Counted from the first letter of the stretch, positions 47,878 to 60,857 are shown. The stretch is DNA of 64,000 nt from Siphonodentalium dalli (GCA_032622095.1 CP136066.1:200902978-200966977), one strand, 5' to 3'. The notes: generated by a model not told the origin, from the sequence alone. Numbers and translations are program-made.

Positions 47878-48709
47878 TAGGGGTGGGAGGTACGCCCAGT
47901 GTCGCGATACAATACGTATCTAGATACGATACCCTAGTATTTCTGGATGCAGCCCTTCATATGGAATTCATGAATTGGTTGAAAAAAAACATATATTCAA
48001 TCATAGTCATTATTTAATAGTTAATTAATTTGATTAATCCTTCAATACCAGCTACTTCAGTTCATTGGAATGTTTTATTTAAGGCCAAGGTCGTATGGGA
48101 TTACACGGCTTTCAAGTACAAAAACATACCACGTTTGTTGTTTAATTCATTTAAATACAGTCCAGGGGGAGTAATCCAAAAATACCACGTCGGAAGTTCG
48201 GAACGCTGTCTGTATTGACGCGGTTTACTACGAGTCTTGCGATGAGACACGTTTATGTCAATTGGGTATCGGTGACTGTTAACGGGAATGATTTAATTCT
48301 CTAATATGCAGTTCAAGTCCGATGAACGACAAATGATTAGCATGACGTACATTTTGAGCCTTTTGGCGACATCATTTCTATGAACGAACTCTTCTGTGTG
48401 CCAACGGTGACAATGGTATATCAATCTTTACACAAAAACAACGCCCACGCGCATTACCGACGAACAGGTGGCTGACCTATTTAATCGGTGCTTTGAAGTA
48501 GAACGACTTGATCATGCTTCTTTGCATGCCGTTGTATTTAATTCTTATTCTCCGGCGTGAAAATAGCAATTTTAAAGAACGAGTAATGGATAATAGATAA
48601 ACAAAATTGTGTATCGCGATGCGCGATTATTTGGCTATGGAACCGGTTCATGTATCGTAGAACTCTGATTCGCGATACACCGGTGCACCGGTGATATCTC
48701 GCACCCCTA
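47878..48709. mobile_element. hAT-like element, TIR TAGGGGTG, 8-bp TSD
   Basis: Ends TAGGGGTGGGAGGTA and TATCTCGCACCCCTA; GCAATTAT is duplicated at 47870-47877 and 48710-48717. 832 bp, non-autonomous, in the intron between e6 and e7. Confidence 0.92.
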
Positions 48710-48717
48710 GCAATTAT

Positions 48718-49950
48718 GCCCGTCTTCTGAATTGTGGGTGCAAATAAGTGTTCTTGCTGTATTTTCCTTGTGGGAAGGACTGACAAATGCACAAAAACTT
48801 ATCCTTTTCTCCATCTAATATCTCTGAACTCATGTAAGTTTTCAACTTGGATATTCTCTTGATTCAAGTAGTGAGACCTGAGCAGATGGTAACAGACTAA
48901 CAGTTCCAATGAACCATGGTTTTGTTGATTATTTGTAATTATAACGATCGATCCATTTTATAGCAAATTAAACTGAGTTGTACAGATAATAAGATCCAAT
49001 ACCTTAGGGTCCAACAACTTTTTTAAGGGGAAATAAAAGTAATTGAAAATTGTTTTTTATTTGCCCATTGCCCATTGTGTTCAGTTTGCATAAGACTTGT
49101 TCAAAACCTTTTGTTGTTGTGACAGGGCAGTTTATAACATTGACAAAACAGTGCAGCTAATATATTTCTTAGTTAATACCTGTTCTTAATAATGCATTTC
49201 ACTGTAGGTGAAAATTCCAACTCGAAATTGCACGATTTAAGTGACTTTGTGAGCAATTTTGCTTTGTGTCGCATACAATCATGGAATTTGTCCGGGGTTA
49301 TTAATTCAATGTTTATTGCGATATTGGCTCAAAAAGTAAAAAAAAAGCATGCAATCTTGACCATTTCTTAATGTCAAGTACATTATTGGGAACAAGTATT
49401 AAAAAGAAATATATTCCCCACCTTGTTTGTTCAATTTTATAAAGAATGGGTCAGAAAAAGTTCCCAGGTTTTTAACTGGTGGAGTATGATCTCTATGGGA
49501 GTAGAGATTCATGGCATTAGCAAAAAACCAGTCTCATAGATATGAATCAAGACACCTGTCCGGAAAAGATGCCATCAATTACAGTAAAACCTCTATAAAC
49601 CAACCACCATTCGAACCACACCTTCCGTTCGGTTTAGAGAGGTGCTCGGTTTATATAAAGTCTGTGACCAGCATAGTCAATGACTACTGATATAACGTGG
49701 TTAAATAGCATGCACACGGTCGAAAACAGTGGTTGCCGGGTTGAAATTAAATTGCTGGTGGGAATTTAGGATTGCCAAATTGTTGAAATGGTTAAGTCGA
49801 ACATATAGATAACTCAAAGTTATCCAAAAGTCTCTTGCTATTCGACTAAAACAAGGTTTGACAGTTGAATGTACCACAATTGTTTGTGGTATATGTAGAA
49901 TTATACCACAAAAAGTCAGAAACTCATCCATGGGAATATAGGCTATTGGC
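48718..49950. other. Intron sequence with one pogo-like end
   Basis: At 49581 'tacagtaaaacctctataaa' plus 'ccaaccacc' resembles a Tigger/pogo terminus, but no matching right end was found. The rest has no recognised feature. Confidence 0.4.
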
Positions 49951-50416
49951 CAGTCTCTTTAAAAAAAAAACGATAGAAGTGTCCACTAACTTTCATTTCT
50001 ACAATGACATGGCATTCCCAACATGAAGCAATAAACAATTTCCAAATATGGAGTGCATTCCTGGTGTAATAAATGTTTGTGAGAATCATAGTATTTAGAA
50101 ATAGTTATAAATGCAACAAGATGCGAAGGAATAATCAGTCATGAATATCGTTGACTGATAAAAACTTAAAGATGATGTCTCCTATATTGCGATGAGTAAA
50201 ATGAGGTCTGGATATATCGGCTGTATTTAGTTTCCAACAATAGTTGAGTGTGACAATGCATGGGAAACTTCAACACGTCATTGACCTCTGATCTGTGAAG
50301 TGATCCGTTATGCCATAAACCAATGAAATCTCACACATGCTTCGCCACTCTCCAGTGAAATGGAGGGAATCCCATCAATTCCTTATCTGATTATTTACGG
50401 CTTTTTAAAGAGACTG
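49951..50416. mobile_element. TIR element CAGTCTCTTTAAAAA with 9-bp TSD
   Basis: Ends CAGTCTCTTTAAAAA and TTTTTAAAGAGACTG; GCTATTGGC is duplicated at 49942-49950 and 50417-50425. 466 bp. A 9-bp target suggests a MULE-type MITE. Confidence 0.88.
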
Positions 50417-50494
50417 GCTATTGGCCAATAAGGATGAGCATTATAAACAGCTTTAGGCAAGCTCATGTTACATTTTTTAAAACTTGTTTTGTAG

Positions 50495-50656
<162 letters not shown>

Positions 50657-50984
50657 TAGCATTATACGAACATCGGCAAAAATCTCAAGCAAATCGACCA
50701 TTCCATTCCACAAAAAACATTGTTTGAACCACGTTCAATTGCAAATATTTACTTCTCAATTCGGGATGCAACTATCGCCGATATTCCTTATTAATTTCTA
50801 TAAAAAAAATTCTGAGATCTATCTTCAGTTTGGATATTATACTGTGCTGCACTGTAAGTTAGCCCAATATTCTACCTTGTAAATTATCAATAGATTAGTA
50901 TATGGCCGCGCACTTTAACACATGCCCAGTTATTCTACCGCTTTTAGTCATCTAGTACAACCAGGTGTGATGTCTGTTCGTGTT

Positions 50985-51400
50985 ATGGTGTGATTTATTG
51001 TCCCCCATCCGTCCGTCCGTCCGTCACACTTTTGAGTACCTTCATGGTGTAATCAACTCCTCCTACAGCATTCATCCTACAGATTTGAAACTTCAGAATA
51101 TTGTTGCCCACATATTGAAGATGTGCAACATGTATATAGATGACGGAAAAATTATTTTTTGACAGGGTAACCCTTTTCGACTCAGAATTTTTAAAAATAT
51201 GAGGTTACCTTCATGGTGTAATCAACTCCTCCTACAGTTTGGATCGTATATGTTTGAAACTCAAGAGTATTGTTACCCACATATTGGAGATGTGCAACAT
51301 GTATATTAACCCTTTTCAACATTTTTAAAAATTTCTTTATCAAGGCGGCATCGACTTGCCACGTTGTCTGGGGACACTGTGGTCGGCTGACCTTTTATTG
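50985..51400. repeat. R7 repeat, copy 1
   Basis: Starts 'tgtcccccatccgtccgtcc', contains two units of 'taccttcatggtgtaatcaa', and ends 'gacttgccacgttgtctggg' plus 'gacactgtggtcggctgacc'. The complementary tgtccccc/gggggaca ends are clearer in the copy at 56032. Confidence 0.75.
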
Positions 51401-51496
51401 GTATATAAAATGCAAGAACCAATTGTTAGTTGACCAATCATTGAACATAACAAACTTGGTCTATGTAAATATTTTTGTTTACACATCTCTTTTTAG

Positions 51497-51598
51497 GAAC
51501 TCGATCTCCCATTTATTAAACTAGCTGCAACAGAGATAGTTTCTGGAGTGTCAGGAGAGTCTGAGGAGAAGTTGAGAGATCTGTTTGACAAAGCTATT
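51497..51598 (+). CDS. NVL: NVL exon e8 (D1 pore-loop region)
   Basis: The acceptor is tttttag and the donor is gtgagt, with 34 codons in phase 0/0. It reads [20 protein letters not shown] and then [14 protein letters not shown]. The [14 protein letters not shown] block is the NVL D1 pore-loop and post-loop region, near-identical to vertebrate NVL. Confidence 0.98.
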
Positions 51599-51608
51599 GT
51601 GAGTCTTA

Positions 51609-51874
51609 TTAACCATTTCGTGATGAGAGCTGCACTGATGCAGCATTAAAGATCCTGTGCCAGTTCATTCTCCTATATATACGACTTCCCATAGGGAGCC
51701 TCACATATATAAGAGATTTGCCCTGGCTTACAAGGTCAAGGTAAATAATGTTAGTCCAATGTATTTTCTTACATGTGGGAGGCTCCCTATGGGAGACTCA
51801 CATATATAAGAGAATGCAATGGCACTGTCTTTTTTTGCAAAATTTGAAAAAAGCTCCAGTCATGGAACGGTTAA
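51609..51874. mobile_element. TTAA MITE (R4) with two hairpins
   Basis: TTAACCATTTCGTGATGAGA at the left and TCCAGTCATGGAACGGTTAA at the right. The two internal hairpins share 'atatataagagaatgcaatg' with R3, although the R3 termini differ. Confidence 0.85.
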
Positions 51875-52336
51875 CTCAGAAAATCACAATATTTATGTAA
51901 TATTTGTATTACTTTTTTGATAGAATGAACCTATTTTTTGTCCTATTATTATTTGTTGAAAGTTATCGTTTGACAGGCAGATTAGACAGGTGCTTATAAT
52001 TGTCAGACACAATACAAGGTCTGAATAAGCACAAAGTATATAACGGGACACTATTGGGCTGAATGGTCATATTACTGTAGTGTAAGTACTGGTACTGTAC
52101 ATGTATTGGGAAGGATAATGAAGTCTATTATTTTTAATCAATAATTGCTGTACATATGCCACCAAGAATTTGATCTCCACCTTCCACTGCACCCCCTATA
52201 AACAACAGTGAAAGTGTAAAATCCATGTTGAACTGTTTAATATAAAAAAAATGTTGAATGCCAGTACCCCCATAGTTTATCCTTACATGATATCAAATTG
52301 ATATTAAGTACTGTATAACAGTTTATACCATCATAT

Positions 52337-53941
52337 ATATGGTGCCAGACATTTGCAGAATGAGTTTCCAATGCTAGTATCACTAAATTCACCCTCTTTG
52401 GACCTCATTCTGCTTACGCCTCATCTTCTCTACAATATCAATTTAACAAGATTTTTAGATTCTTTAGAAAGTTTCTTTTTTAATTTAGTTTCTCTATACA
52501 GTCAATTTCGCTTTATTGCATAGCGTCGGTGCATGGCCTTTCTCATGCAATTAACCGAATATGCATTAAGCCGAAATCACCCCATCACCCCATTTGAGGT
52601 TCTTAGATTTTTAGTTTGTACAGTAGTACCACGAAATGGCGAAATAGTTAAATCATTATGTTGCTTTCTATCAATTTCAAATTTCATCTCATACCTTGTT
52701 GTAAATTACTATTATGTCAATTAACTGATTCATTAACATCTTTATTTGTTGTTACATGTATAAAATGATTACATACCATCATTATCACACACAAAAAAAC
52801 ATTAAGAAAAAAACCCATTTCGTGAACGTGTTGTTTTTAATTTCCCATCCCATAATTTCTCTTCACTATCTATCTATAGATAAATATGTATGGGAGGCCA
52901 GCTAGACCAAACACATTCCTTGTTATTTCCATTACAGAATGGATTTGTATTGAGTACGCAATTGTGTTTAATACTTTATTTTAATTTAAACGAACATGAT
53001 AAAAACAGCAAAAACAACAATTACAACAACAACATTAATAAATCACATTTACGGAATCCAGTTTACAAATTCTGTTTTTTGTATTTTTATGAATCAAGAC
53101 ACAAAACAAATATACAAGCTTTAATAATTCATATAATTCACAAAGAAATAAGGAAACATACAGGAAATGTTTGTGAACAGAAGCATGTTAGAAGAAATAG
53201 AAAAGCACTTTCAGTTTAGTTGGCTTCCTTGTTGGGGAATTCCCGGAAATCTTCCTTTCACTTTGAATTCTCAGAATTGCAACTGGAACTTCAGGTGTTT
53301 ACAAACTCAACAAACAACCAAATAAATATACAAATTTTAATAAATCATGCAATTCACAAATAAATATGGAAACATACAGGAAATGTGTGTCAACAGAAGC
53401 ATGTTACTGAGAAGAGATAGAAAACCACGTGTGTTATGAAAATTGCTGTCTTTGCTCTCGCGATGGTCATCTTCAACAACTTTGTATTAAGTTTTCCCAT
53501 AAAATACGTTTTTCAAGGTAAATAGTTTTACAAATTGCTATAAGGTGCTATGAGGTGACTTTTTACCCCTTCTCATCAACATTTTTGGCGATTTTCGTAT
53601 GCATAAAAACGGAATTGAGTCCGACCCTAATGCAAATAAACGATTAAAAAATAGTCTTTTTATGAGAAAATGGTTTGGTGCATGCATATTTTATGCAAAT
53701 AGCCGAAATATGCATTTAAACGATGTGCAATTAACTGAAATTGACTGTATCCCCAAATTGGTAGACAGCACAATGCATAATCGAGGCCACTGGGTGCACA
53801 TCGACATCTTCATCATTTGGGAACTTAAATCTTCAGTGTAGGTCATCCACCGCAGATGAGGCCTAATAAGGTTCACAGAGGGTGAATTTGGTGACATTAG
53901 CCAGCTGGGAGACCTCATTCTGCAAATATCTGGCACCATAT
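52337..53941. mobile_element. TIR element (R6) ending 26 bp before NVL e9
   Basis: Termini ATATGGTGCCAGACATTTGC and its near-complement at the right. Subterminal hairpin arms share 'aaattcaccctct' and 'gacctcattctgc' with 63233-63645. A pogo-like element (52499-53747) is nested inside. Confidence 0.8.
52499..53747. mobile_element. TA-target pogo/mariner-like element nested in R6
   Basis: CAGTCAATTTCGCTTTATTG at the left, and the complement of CAGTCAATTTCAGTTAATTG at the right, flanked by TA. The related element at 63233-63645 has the uninterrupted site 'gtttctatatcccctaattt'. No transposase frame. Confidence 0.88.
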
Positions 53942-53952
53942 TTTCAGGCTAA

Positions 53953-54171
<219 letters not shown>

Positions 54172-54174
54172 TGA

Positions 54175-54409
54175 TTAACCCTTCCCTGAATGTAGGTTCC
54201 TGAAATTTTGCGAAAACCCTGTGCCAATGCATTCTTAGGGATCCTCGAATATACAAGAGAATACATTGGCCTAACAATATTTACCTTGACCTTGTAAGCC
54301 AGTGTACTCTCTTATATATACAAGGCCCCATGGGAGACTTGCATATATAAGAGAATGCACTGGCACAGTATCTTTAATGCTGCACCAGCGCAGCTCCCGT
54401 CATGAACCC
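54175..54409. mobile_element. TTAA MITE (R4-type), degraded right end
   Basis: TTAACCCTTCCCTGAATG at the left, two hairpins (the first partly deleted) and right end 'agctcccgtcatgaa' without TTAA. It lies 34 bp after the duplicated e9 donors. Confidence 0.8.
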
Positions 54410-55544
54410 CATGATGCTTCATGTCATTGATTTAAAGGGACCCAAGTTCTTCAACAAAGATGGTTCTTACAAAATAACATAAATTTGATAAAAGTCTGTA
54501 TAAGAACTATCAAGTACATGTAAAGAAAGATAAATATTTTTCTTATGTTCATTACTAATAACTCCCAATAATGAGATATTGCATATTGAAACCATTGTTA
54601 TGTAAATATTACTGTTGCATTGGCATTACCGACCAAAGTCTAATTAGATACCAAAGTTTAACAAAACATTGACAGGTAAACTTGGGGAAAAGGCCAAAGC
54701 ATTGCAAAATATTCTGAAAATCACATTTAGATCAGTTTAGCCTATATTATATTAACTTAAAGTGATGTGAAACACTCCGGTAAGGTGATAAAATATAAAT
54801 GGAGAATAATCTTGTTCAAAGAAGTAATTTTTACAAATATTTTATCCAAATTGACCAGACACCATCATTCTTATATATTAATTCAATGCAGTGACTCCTG
54901 ATGGTGAAATAATTTTTGTTCGTTCATCGCCAATAGATGCGTCCCACATCGAGTAGTAAATATTTACAATTGAGCATAGTTCAGACGATGTTTTCTATGG
55001 AGTGGTACAATGGATTTTCTTTGGATTTTCGGCGACGTTAGTAGAATGCTACATTCACCCAGTTGGCATAGGGCCTGAATACTAACTGATCAGTTTCACG
55101 CACCCGAACAAGTACATAATATGTCTTTAATACGCGATCAGCGATGTTTGTTGACAGTTTTGTTTACTTAACGCTTGTTTAAACATGTGAAATTTCGTTG
55201 TTGTGAAACTATTATTGATAAATATAGATTTATCTATATTGTCCCATGAATGTCATAAGAATTTCTAAATGAAATTTAAATTACTTAATAGAAGCTTTTC
55301 TGGACATGTGTCCCCGATTCATATCTATTATTAAATACCTTGGATTTGCGGGGAGGAGATGGACCATCTTTAAAAGTTTGTTGTCTGTAGAATATTTTTG
55401 TCCAATGCATTAAATTCTCTACAAATTCTCTGCGTATTCTTAGTCCTGTTGGGACAGTCAATTTCTAGTCGCGTTAACTGCTGAGAGTGGATTGAAACAC
55501 CAATTTGTTGATCATTGGCATGTCTTCTCAGTACGATTTCCTGA
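54410..55544. other. Intron sequence, no recognised feature
   Basis: AT-rich, with no frame, TIR or tandem repeat seen. Confidence 0.5.
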
Positions 55545-55680
55545 ATATTCTTTTGAGATTTTATTGAGTTGTCTCGGTATGATTCATTTGAGATTTTATT
55601 GAGTTTGTATCTGTACGATTCATTTGAGATTTTATTGAGTTGTCTCGGTACGATTCATTCGAGGTTTTAATTGAGAGTTT
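55545..55680. repeat. ~40-bp tandem repeat, three units
   Basis: Repeated 'gagattttattgagttgtct' plus 'cggtacgattcatt', just upstream of the e10 acceptor. Confidence 0.85.
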
Positions 55681-55688
55681 GTTTATGA

Positions 55689-55844
<156 letters not shown>

Positions 55845-55966
55845 TAAGTCATACATAATGTATCTCTGTCCTTGTACAATCTAATAGTGCAAGAACCGAT
55901 CAGAATGGGAACATGGACTAGTCAGAATGCCATGATTTGTGTTATATGGTAGCTTATTGCTGAATT

Positions 55967-56031
55967 TAACCCTTTCTATACTAACTGGATTCTCCCATTC
56001 AGTTACACAAGTATACAGTAGAATGATCTAT
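55967..56031. mobile_element. TTAA MITE (R9), left part, interrupted by R7
   Basis: TTAACCCTTTCTATACTAAC, then 'tggattctcccattcagtt' to 'gatctattt'. R9 resumes at 56683 with 'tattcatttggaggggtgtt', matching the uninterrupted order at 61623-61700. Confidence 0.75.
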
Positions 56032-56682
56032 TTGTCCCCCGACGTTTCCGTCGGAGGACTATAGAAATGACCCTCATCCGTCCGTGCGTCTGTGCGTCCG
56101 TGTAGCCGTGCGTCCGTGTGTCCGAGATTGGGTACCTTCATGGTGTAATCAACTCCTCCTACAGTTTTAAATGTAGAGATTTGAAACTCTGGGATATTGT
56201 TTCTAACATGTTGGTGATTTGCAACATCTATATAGCTAATCAAAAATATAATTTTTTCCATATTTTTGGGGGGGTTTTCGACTTAGAAAATTTGGAACAT
56301 TTTTGCCTTTTGGATGAGATTGGGTACCTTCATGGTGTAATCAACTCCTCCTACAGTTTTAAATTTAGAGATTTGAAACTCTGGGATATTGTTCCTAACA
56401 TGTTGGTGATTTGCAACATCTATATAGCTAATAAAAAATATCATTTTTTCCATATTTTCGGGGGGTTTTTGACTTAGAAAATTTGGAACATTTTTGCCTT
56501 TTGGATGAGATTGGGTACCTTCATGGTGTAATCAACTCCTCCTACAGTTTTAAATGTAGAGATTTGAAACTCTGGCTTAATTTCTTTAACAAAGCGGCCA
56601 TCGACATTTAAAAAAACTTCTTTAACAAAGCAGCCATCGACTTGCCACGTTGTCGGGGGACACTGTGGTCGGCCGACCTTTT
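56032..56682. repeat. R7 element, copy 2, with ~192-bp units
   Basis: Starts tgtcccccgacg and ends near cgggggacactgtggtcggc plus cgacctttta. Three units open with 'ttgggtaccttcatggtgta' at ~56129, 56321 and 56512. The tandem core flanked by complementary ends resembles R1 in layout. Confidence 0.8.
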
Positions 56683-57060
56683 ATATTCATTTGGAGGGGT
56701 GTTCACGAAAAATGAGTAGACGACAGCCATCTGAAAAGATAATACAAGTGCAGAAGGATAACTATTTATTTTTGTTCAACAAACAACCCCTATTGTTGTT
56801 TGTTGAACTTAAAGGGGGACTGTACACTAAATCCGGCCATTTACGGGACCATCTCCTTTTATACTCAACATAATATATGCAACAAATGAATGAATTTCAG
56901 CCACGGATTAGTGCAAAATACACTCATGTGCTCTATGAACAATGCAAACAACATGGTATTATAATGAAAATAAATTTATGACTCCAGTCATAAATTCATT
57001 TTCATTATAATTACCATGTTGTTTGTATTGTTCATATGGTAAATGAGTGTATTTTGAACT
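56683..57060. mobile_element. R9 continuation and a TTAA-type end with long hairpin
   Basis: At ~56812 TTAAAGGGGGACTGTAC starts an element related to 24649-25248. From ~56913 to 57058 a ~70-bp imperfect inverted repeat centres on 'atgactccagtcat'. Confidence 0.6.
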
Positions 57061-57203
57061 ATTCCTGAAATTTTTTGAAAACCTGTGCCAATGCATTCTC
57101 TTATATATGCGAGTCTCCCATAAGGAGCCTTGCATATATAAGAGAATACATTGGCCTAACAATATTTACGTTGACCTTGTAAGCCAGTGCATTCTCAAAT
57201 ATA
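57060..57203. mobile_element. Partial R4-type MITE (hairpin)
   Basis: Contains 'ccaatgcattctcttatata', its complement, and 'gccagtgcattctc', cut by the Helitron at 57204. Confidence 0.7.
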
Positions 57204-57917
57204 TCTATTATATATTTTGGAAGATCTGTGTGTCTGTGTGTGTGTGTGTGTGATCGCGATGGACTCGATAACGGCCGACCCGATTTCGATGAAACTTGGT
57301 ATGTGGTGGTATTTTCGACCGGGAACGGGCATAGGCCTATTAATTTTCAGATCCCGAGCTCAACTTTTCACGCCGAGGTCAAATCTGTTTTTACGCCGTT
57401 TTGCGCTAATATATTTCAGTTCGGTGCTCACAAATCGATTCGATATAGCGCGAATAATAAATTGCCAGTCATATAATTTGCACGGTTAGAATCTGTGGCG
57501 CTTCATCTTTCCAATGATGTATCACACGCCTGTGTACGTTTAAAGTTTCTACCTTAATTATCGGGAAGAACACAGGACCATGCTTCGCTCATCGAAAAAC
57601 ATTGCGTAAATATATTACCCCATCAACAGATCGTGACGTGATCGCGTTAACTCTTAACCGGCCGATGTCGCGTTAACTCATCACCGGCCAAGGTATCCGC
57701 AAATGACATTGTGCTATATATCTCGGAAACGGGTGGAGCTATCGACTTGAAATTTGGTATGTGTATGTATCTTGCCCCGGATACAAATTTTATCGGGTCG
57801 CCGAGCCCGTGCGACGCCAGCTTCGCGCATGCGCAGACCAGATCTCGGAAACGGGTGGAGCTATCGACTTGAAATTTGGTTTTTGAATAGCCCGGACGAA
57901 GTCGGGTCACCTTCTAG
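57204..57917 (+). mobile_element. Non-autonomous Helitron (714 bp)
   Basis: 5' TCTATTATATATTTTGG preceded by A; 3' hairpin CCCGGACGAAGTCGGG, then TCACCTTCTAG followed by T. The TC start, a stem-loop ~10 nt before CTAG, and A|T insertion without target duplication are the canonical Helitron signs. It includes a (TG)n tract at ~57232 and a 38-bp segment (atctcggaaacgggtggagc) occurring twice (~57720, ~57842). Confidence 0.8.
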
Positions 57918-58155
57918 TACTATATATATAATTGGATTCTCCCCTTCAGTTTTAAAACTATACATTGGAATGGGCTATTTTTCAGTTGGAGGGGTTTTCA
58001 GGAAAAGCAAGCAGATAATAGTAGTATAGAAGGAGTCCTATTTATCGGAGGGAAATGTTCAGATAAGAAGTGGTCATTTGTTGATCTTAATATCTGAACA
58101 TTTCCTAAGGGATACCTACTTGTCAATGAGTATTTATTATGGAAAGAGTTAAAAA
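57918..58155. mobile_element. TTAA MITE (R9) copy
   Basis: Runs from 'ttggattctccccttcagtt' to 'ggaaagagttaa', with the internal palindromic pair 'aaatgttcagataa' / 'atctgaacatttcc'. Confidence 0.7.
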
Positions 58156-58483
58156 ATATGCAAAAAAAAAGAGATTTATTTTCTCATGAAGTCGCATGAC
58201 ATAGTAATTTTGTTGTTGCGAGTATATGAGCAATGATATGCCTAAATACTAAAAAATAAATGAAAAAATTCTCTGCTGTAAACTTCAGTAAATATATTAG
58301 AGAAAATTGTGAGTATTACTGCACAAATGGGGGATCTACATGTTCAGGAAATAATTGGTTGCATGGTCATTAACATCAGTTTATGGTGACCCTTATAAGA
58401 AAGAAATTAACTTTTTTTTTTTTAATTCTCCATTTTTATTTGAGACTAATTGGTACATGTGTAATTGTCAATATCTATTTCAG

Positions 58484-58621
58484 AATTTTAAAAGTTTTGT
58501 GCCGAAACCTCAAACTTTCAGAAGGGTTTGACTACTTACAGCTTGCTAAAGATACTCCAGGTTATGTTGGAGCAGATCTAATGGCCCTAGCAAGAGAGGC
58601 TGCAATGAATGCCGTAAACAG
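58484..58621 (+). CDS. NVL: NVL exon e11 (D1 C-terminal lid)
   Basis: The acceptor is ctatttcag and the donor is gtcagt. A completes CGA (Arg), followed by [20 protein letters not shown] and [25 protein letters not shown], ending in phase 2 (AG). The [17 protein letters not shown] block is the helical lid with the sensor-2 region of D1. Confidence 0.97.
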
Positions 58622-58639
58622 GTCAGTTATAATCAAGTC

Positions 58640-59100
58640 TTGATGATGTATTGTGAAAATCCTTGGTCATCATCCTCACAATATTTTATGTTTTTTTTAC
58701 GTTTTGAAAAAAAAAACGGGAAGTGTTATGTTATTGGTCCGTCTGTCCATTTGCTTTTTTCATTTCCAGATGATAACTTTATTAAGTCTGAACTGAATGG
58801 AATGAAATTTCGTATGTGGGTTTACTAGCACAAATACAGGTTAAGTTCAAATTTGAGATCTGTCTGCCAATTTTCAACAGAGTTATGGCCCTTTTTGTTG
58901 TAAATTGCACCCGAGTTGCGGCCCTTTTTGTTGGAATTTGCACTCAATTTTCATTTACGGATAACTTTAGTAAGTCTGAACTGAATGAAGTGGAATTTGG
59001 TATGTGAGTTTACTAGCTCATAATACAGGTCCAGTTCGAAATTGGTGTCTGCCTGCCAATTTTAACCAGAGTTATGGCCCTTTTTTTCAAATTCACACAG
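58640..59100. repeat. R2-related body modules
   Basis: Two modules with 'agtctgaactgaatg', 'acaggtccagttcgaaattg' and 'cagagttatggccctttt', similar to R2 interiors but without the R2 ends. Confidence 0.6.
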
Positions 59101-59340
59101 GCTTATTTTGCCATGCCCTGGCGATGCTCTTGTTTATCCATTTTTTTCCTTTAATTTTTTTGGGAAACATTCAAGGCATTTAACAGAAAAATACTACATG
59201 TAGACTCTGCAAAATTTTATTTATTTACTGCTTTATTCAGTGCCTAATCAATTACTGGTAAATAACACTGGATATAATGTGACATTTTCAGAGTGAGGTC
59301 CCCAGTGTAGGCTCCTGCGTATATTTGAATATGGTCAGAT

Positions 59341-59485
59341 CTAGTACCGAATCAAATATTGCACAGTATTCGCAAATTGAATTGAATACCGAATCAAATA
59401 CTGTACTGTATTCGCGAATCAAATTGAATACCAAATCAAATACTGCACAGTATTCTCAAATCAAATTGAATATTGAATCAAATAT
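59341..59485. repeat. ~46-bp tandem repeat, three units
   Basis: Unit 'attgaataccgaatcaaata' plus 'ctgcacagtattcgcaaatca', diverged, upstream of e12. Confidence 0.85.
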
Positions 59486-59842
59486 ATCAGTTGGGTGACA
59501 GATAGTGATTAGCGAGAAATTGTTGGGGTCTATGTTGCTGTTCATTCAAAAGATTTGGAATGGCTGCCATAGATGCCCATTTTATATTGGAAATTACATG
59601 ATGATATGGGATATTGAGTATCTCTGATGCAATCTTGTCTATAAACTCTATGCTAATCTATGCTGTGCTGATCCCACTGTCATGACAATCAGACCAATAG
59701 GGGGTAATTCTATAGTCATCAAAATTGGCCACGACAATAAGCAATTCCGTGGGAAACACGGTGGTAACATTTGGAATCTAACAGCATTAAAATTGCAGTG
59801 GGACAAAAATTTTAATGCGTATAATTATCTCACTTTCTTCAG

Positions 59843-60012
59843 GGCTCTTGATGCACTTCAGAAGCCTTCCTCGTGTGATACTATTCAGGACTGTGATAAT
59901 TGTGTCACTTCAGAAAAAAGTGATGTTCCATCTGAAAACTGTGATAAACAAAACAATAGTCTTCCGGTTATTCCTGAAAGTGAACCATTATTTTCACCCA
60001 GATTGTTGTTAG
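59843..60012 (+). CDS. NVL: NVL exon e12 (D1-D2 linker)
   Basis: The acceptor is tttcttcag and the donor is gtaagt. G completes AGG, then ALDALQKPSS and the Cys/Asp/Ser-rich CDTIQDCDNCVTSEKSD, finishing SEPLFSPRLLL and ending in phase 1. The linker between the two ATPase domains is poorly conserved in NVL, so this exon is identified mainly by position, phase and flanking exons. Confidence 0.88.
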
Positions 60013-60477
60013 GTAAGTATAGTTTCCAGAAAATAAAAATTTCCCCAAATAATATGGAATGTATATCTGGATAAGTCAACAGGATTTTCATTTAATTTTG
60101 CTTTGAAAAATGTTGGAAGTATTATTGTATTTTCGTTCTTCGTATGTTGATATTTCATATTATTATCCACCCCTTAAACTAACACTATTTCTGATTGGTT
60201 CAATATGACTTTCTTTATCAGAGTCTGTGACGTCACGAATTAACTCTATTGCGAAATGAATCGTGATGCGCGCAACACTGGTGGATTTAGTAGATGTTTC
60301 ACTTCTGCATTGAGTTTTTTTTTCACTTCCGTGTTTACTTTTCCAAATCATTCTTCTGATGATCAAATACAGGCTTTTCTAGAGAATTAAAAGCTGACAA
60401 ATACCAAATATAACCACAAAAGTTTTATTCCCAAAATGTGGTTAAACATACAGATGGATGATAAAAATGTCATTACA

Positions 60478-60628
60478 CAATGTTGTGTACATTTTGTGTT
60501 TTTTTGTACTCATCCAGGTTGTGGTGAAAAATCATATTGGACTCGACACTGTGTATCTCTTCCAATATGACTTTTCACCATAAACCTGGACTCATACAAG
60601 AAAAACACATACTGTACACAACATTGTA
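60478..60628. repeat. Long imperfect hairpin
   Basis: The left arm 'caatgttgtgtacattttgt'..'tcatattgga' pairs with the right arm 'tccaatatga'..'tgtacacaacattg' across a ~19-nt loop, arms ~64 bp. Probably a foldback MITE in the e12-e13 intron. Confidence 0.8.
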
Positions 60629-60857
60629 TAATAACTTTAGAATATCTGTAAAAATATGAACAAATAGAACAATTCCAATTCAATAAAAATTGTGTGTTTG
60701 ATAAATTAGTTATTTTTCTACCTGTGTCTAATTCTGATTTATTATACAGGGAATGTTTCATACCGATCTATAGTAAATCTTTTTCTGCATTGTTTCAGTG
60801 ACTGCCTTCATTTTGTACTGATACATATTCATAGATCAAAATTATAAACATATGTTA

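Noticed and set aside
49581-49720. Pogo/Tigger element
   Set aside because: Only a left-like terminus is visible; no matching right end or target duplication was found.
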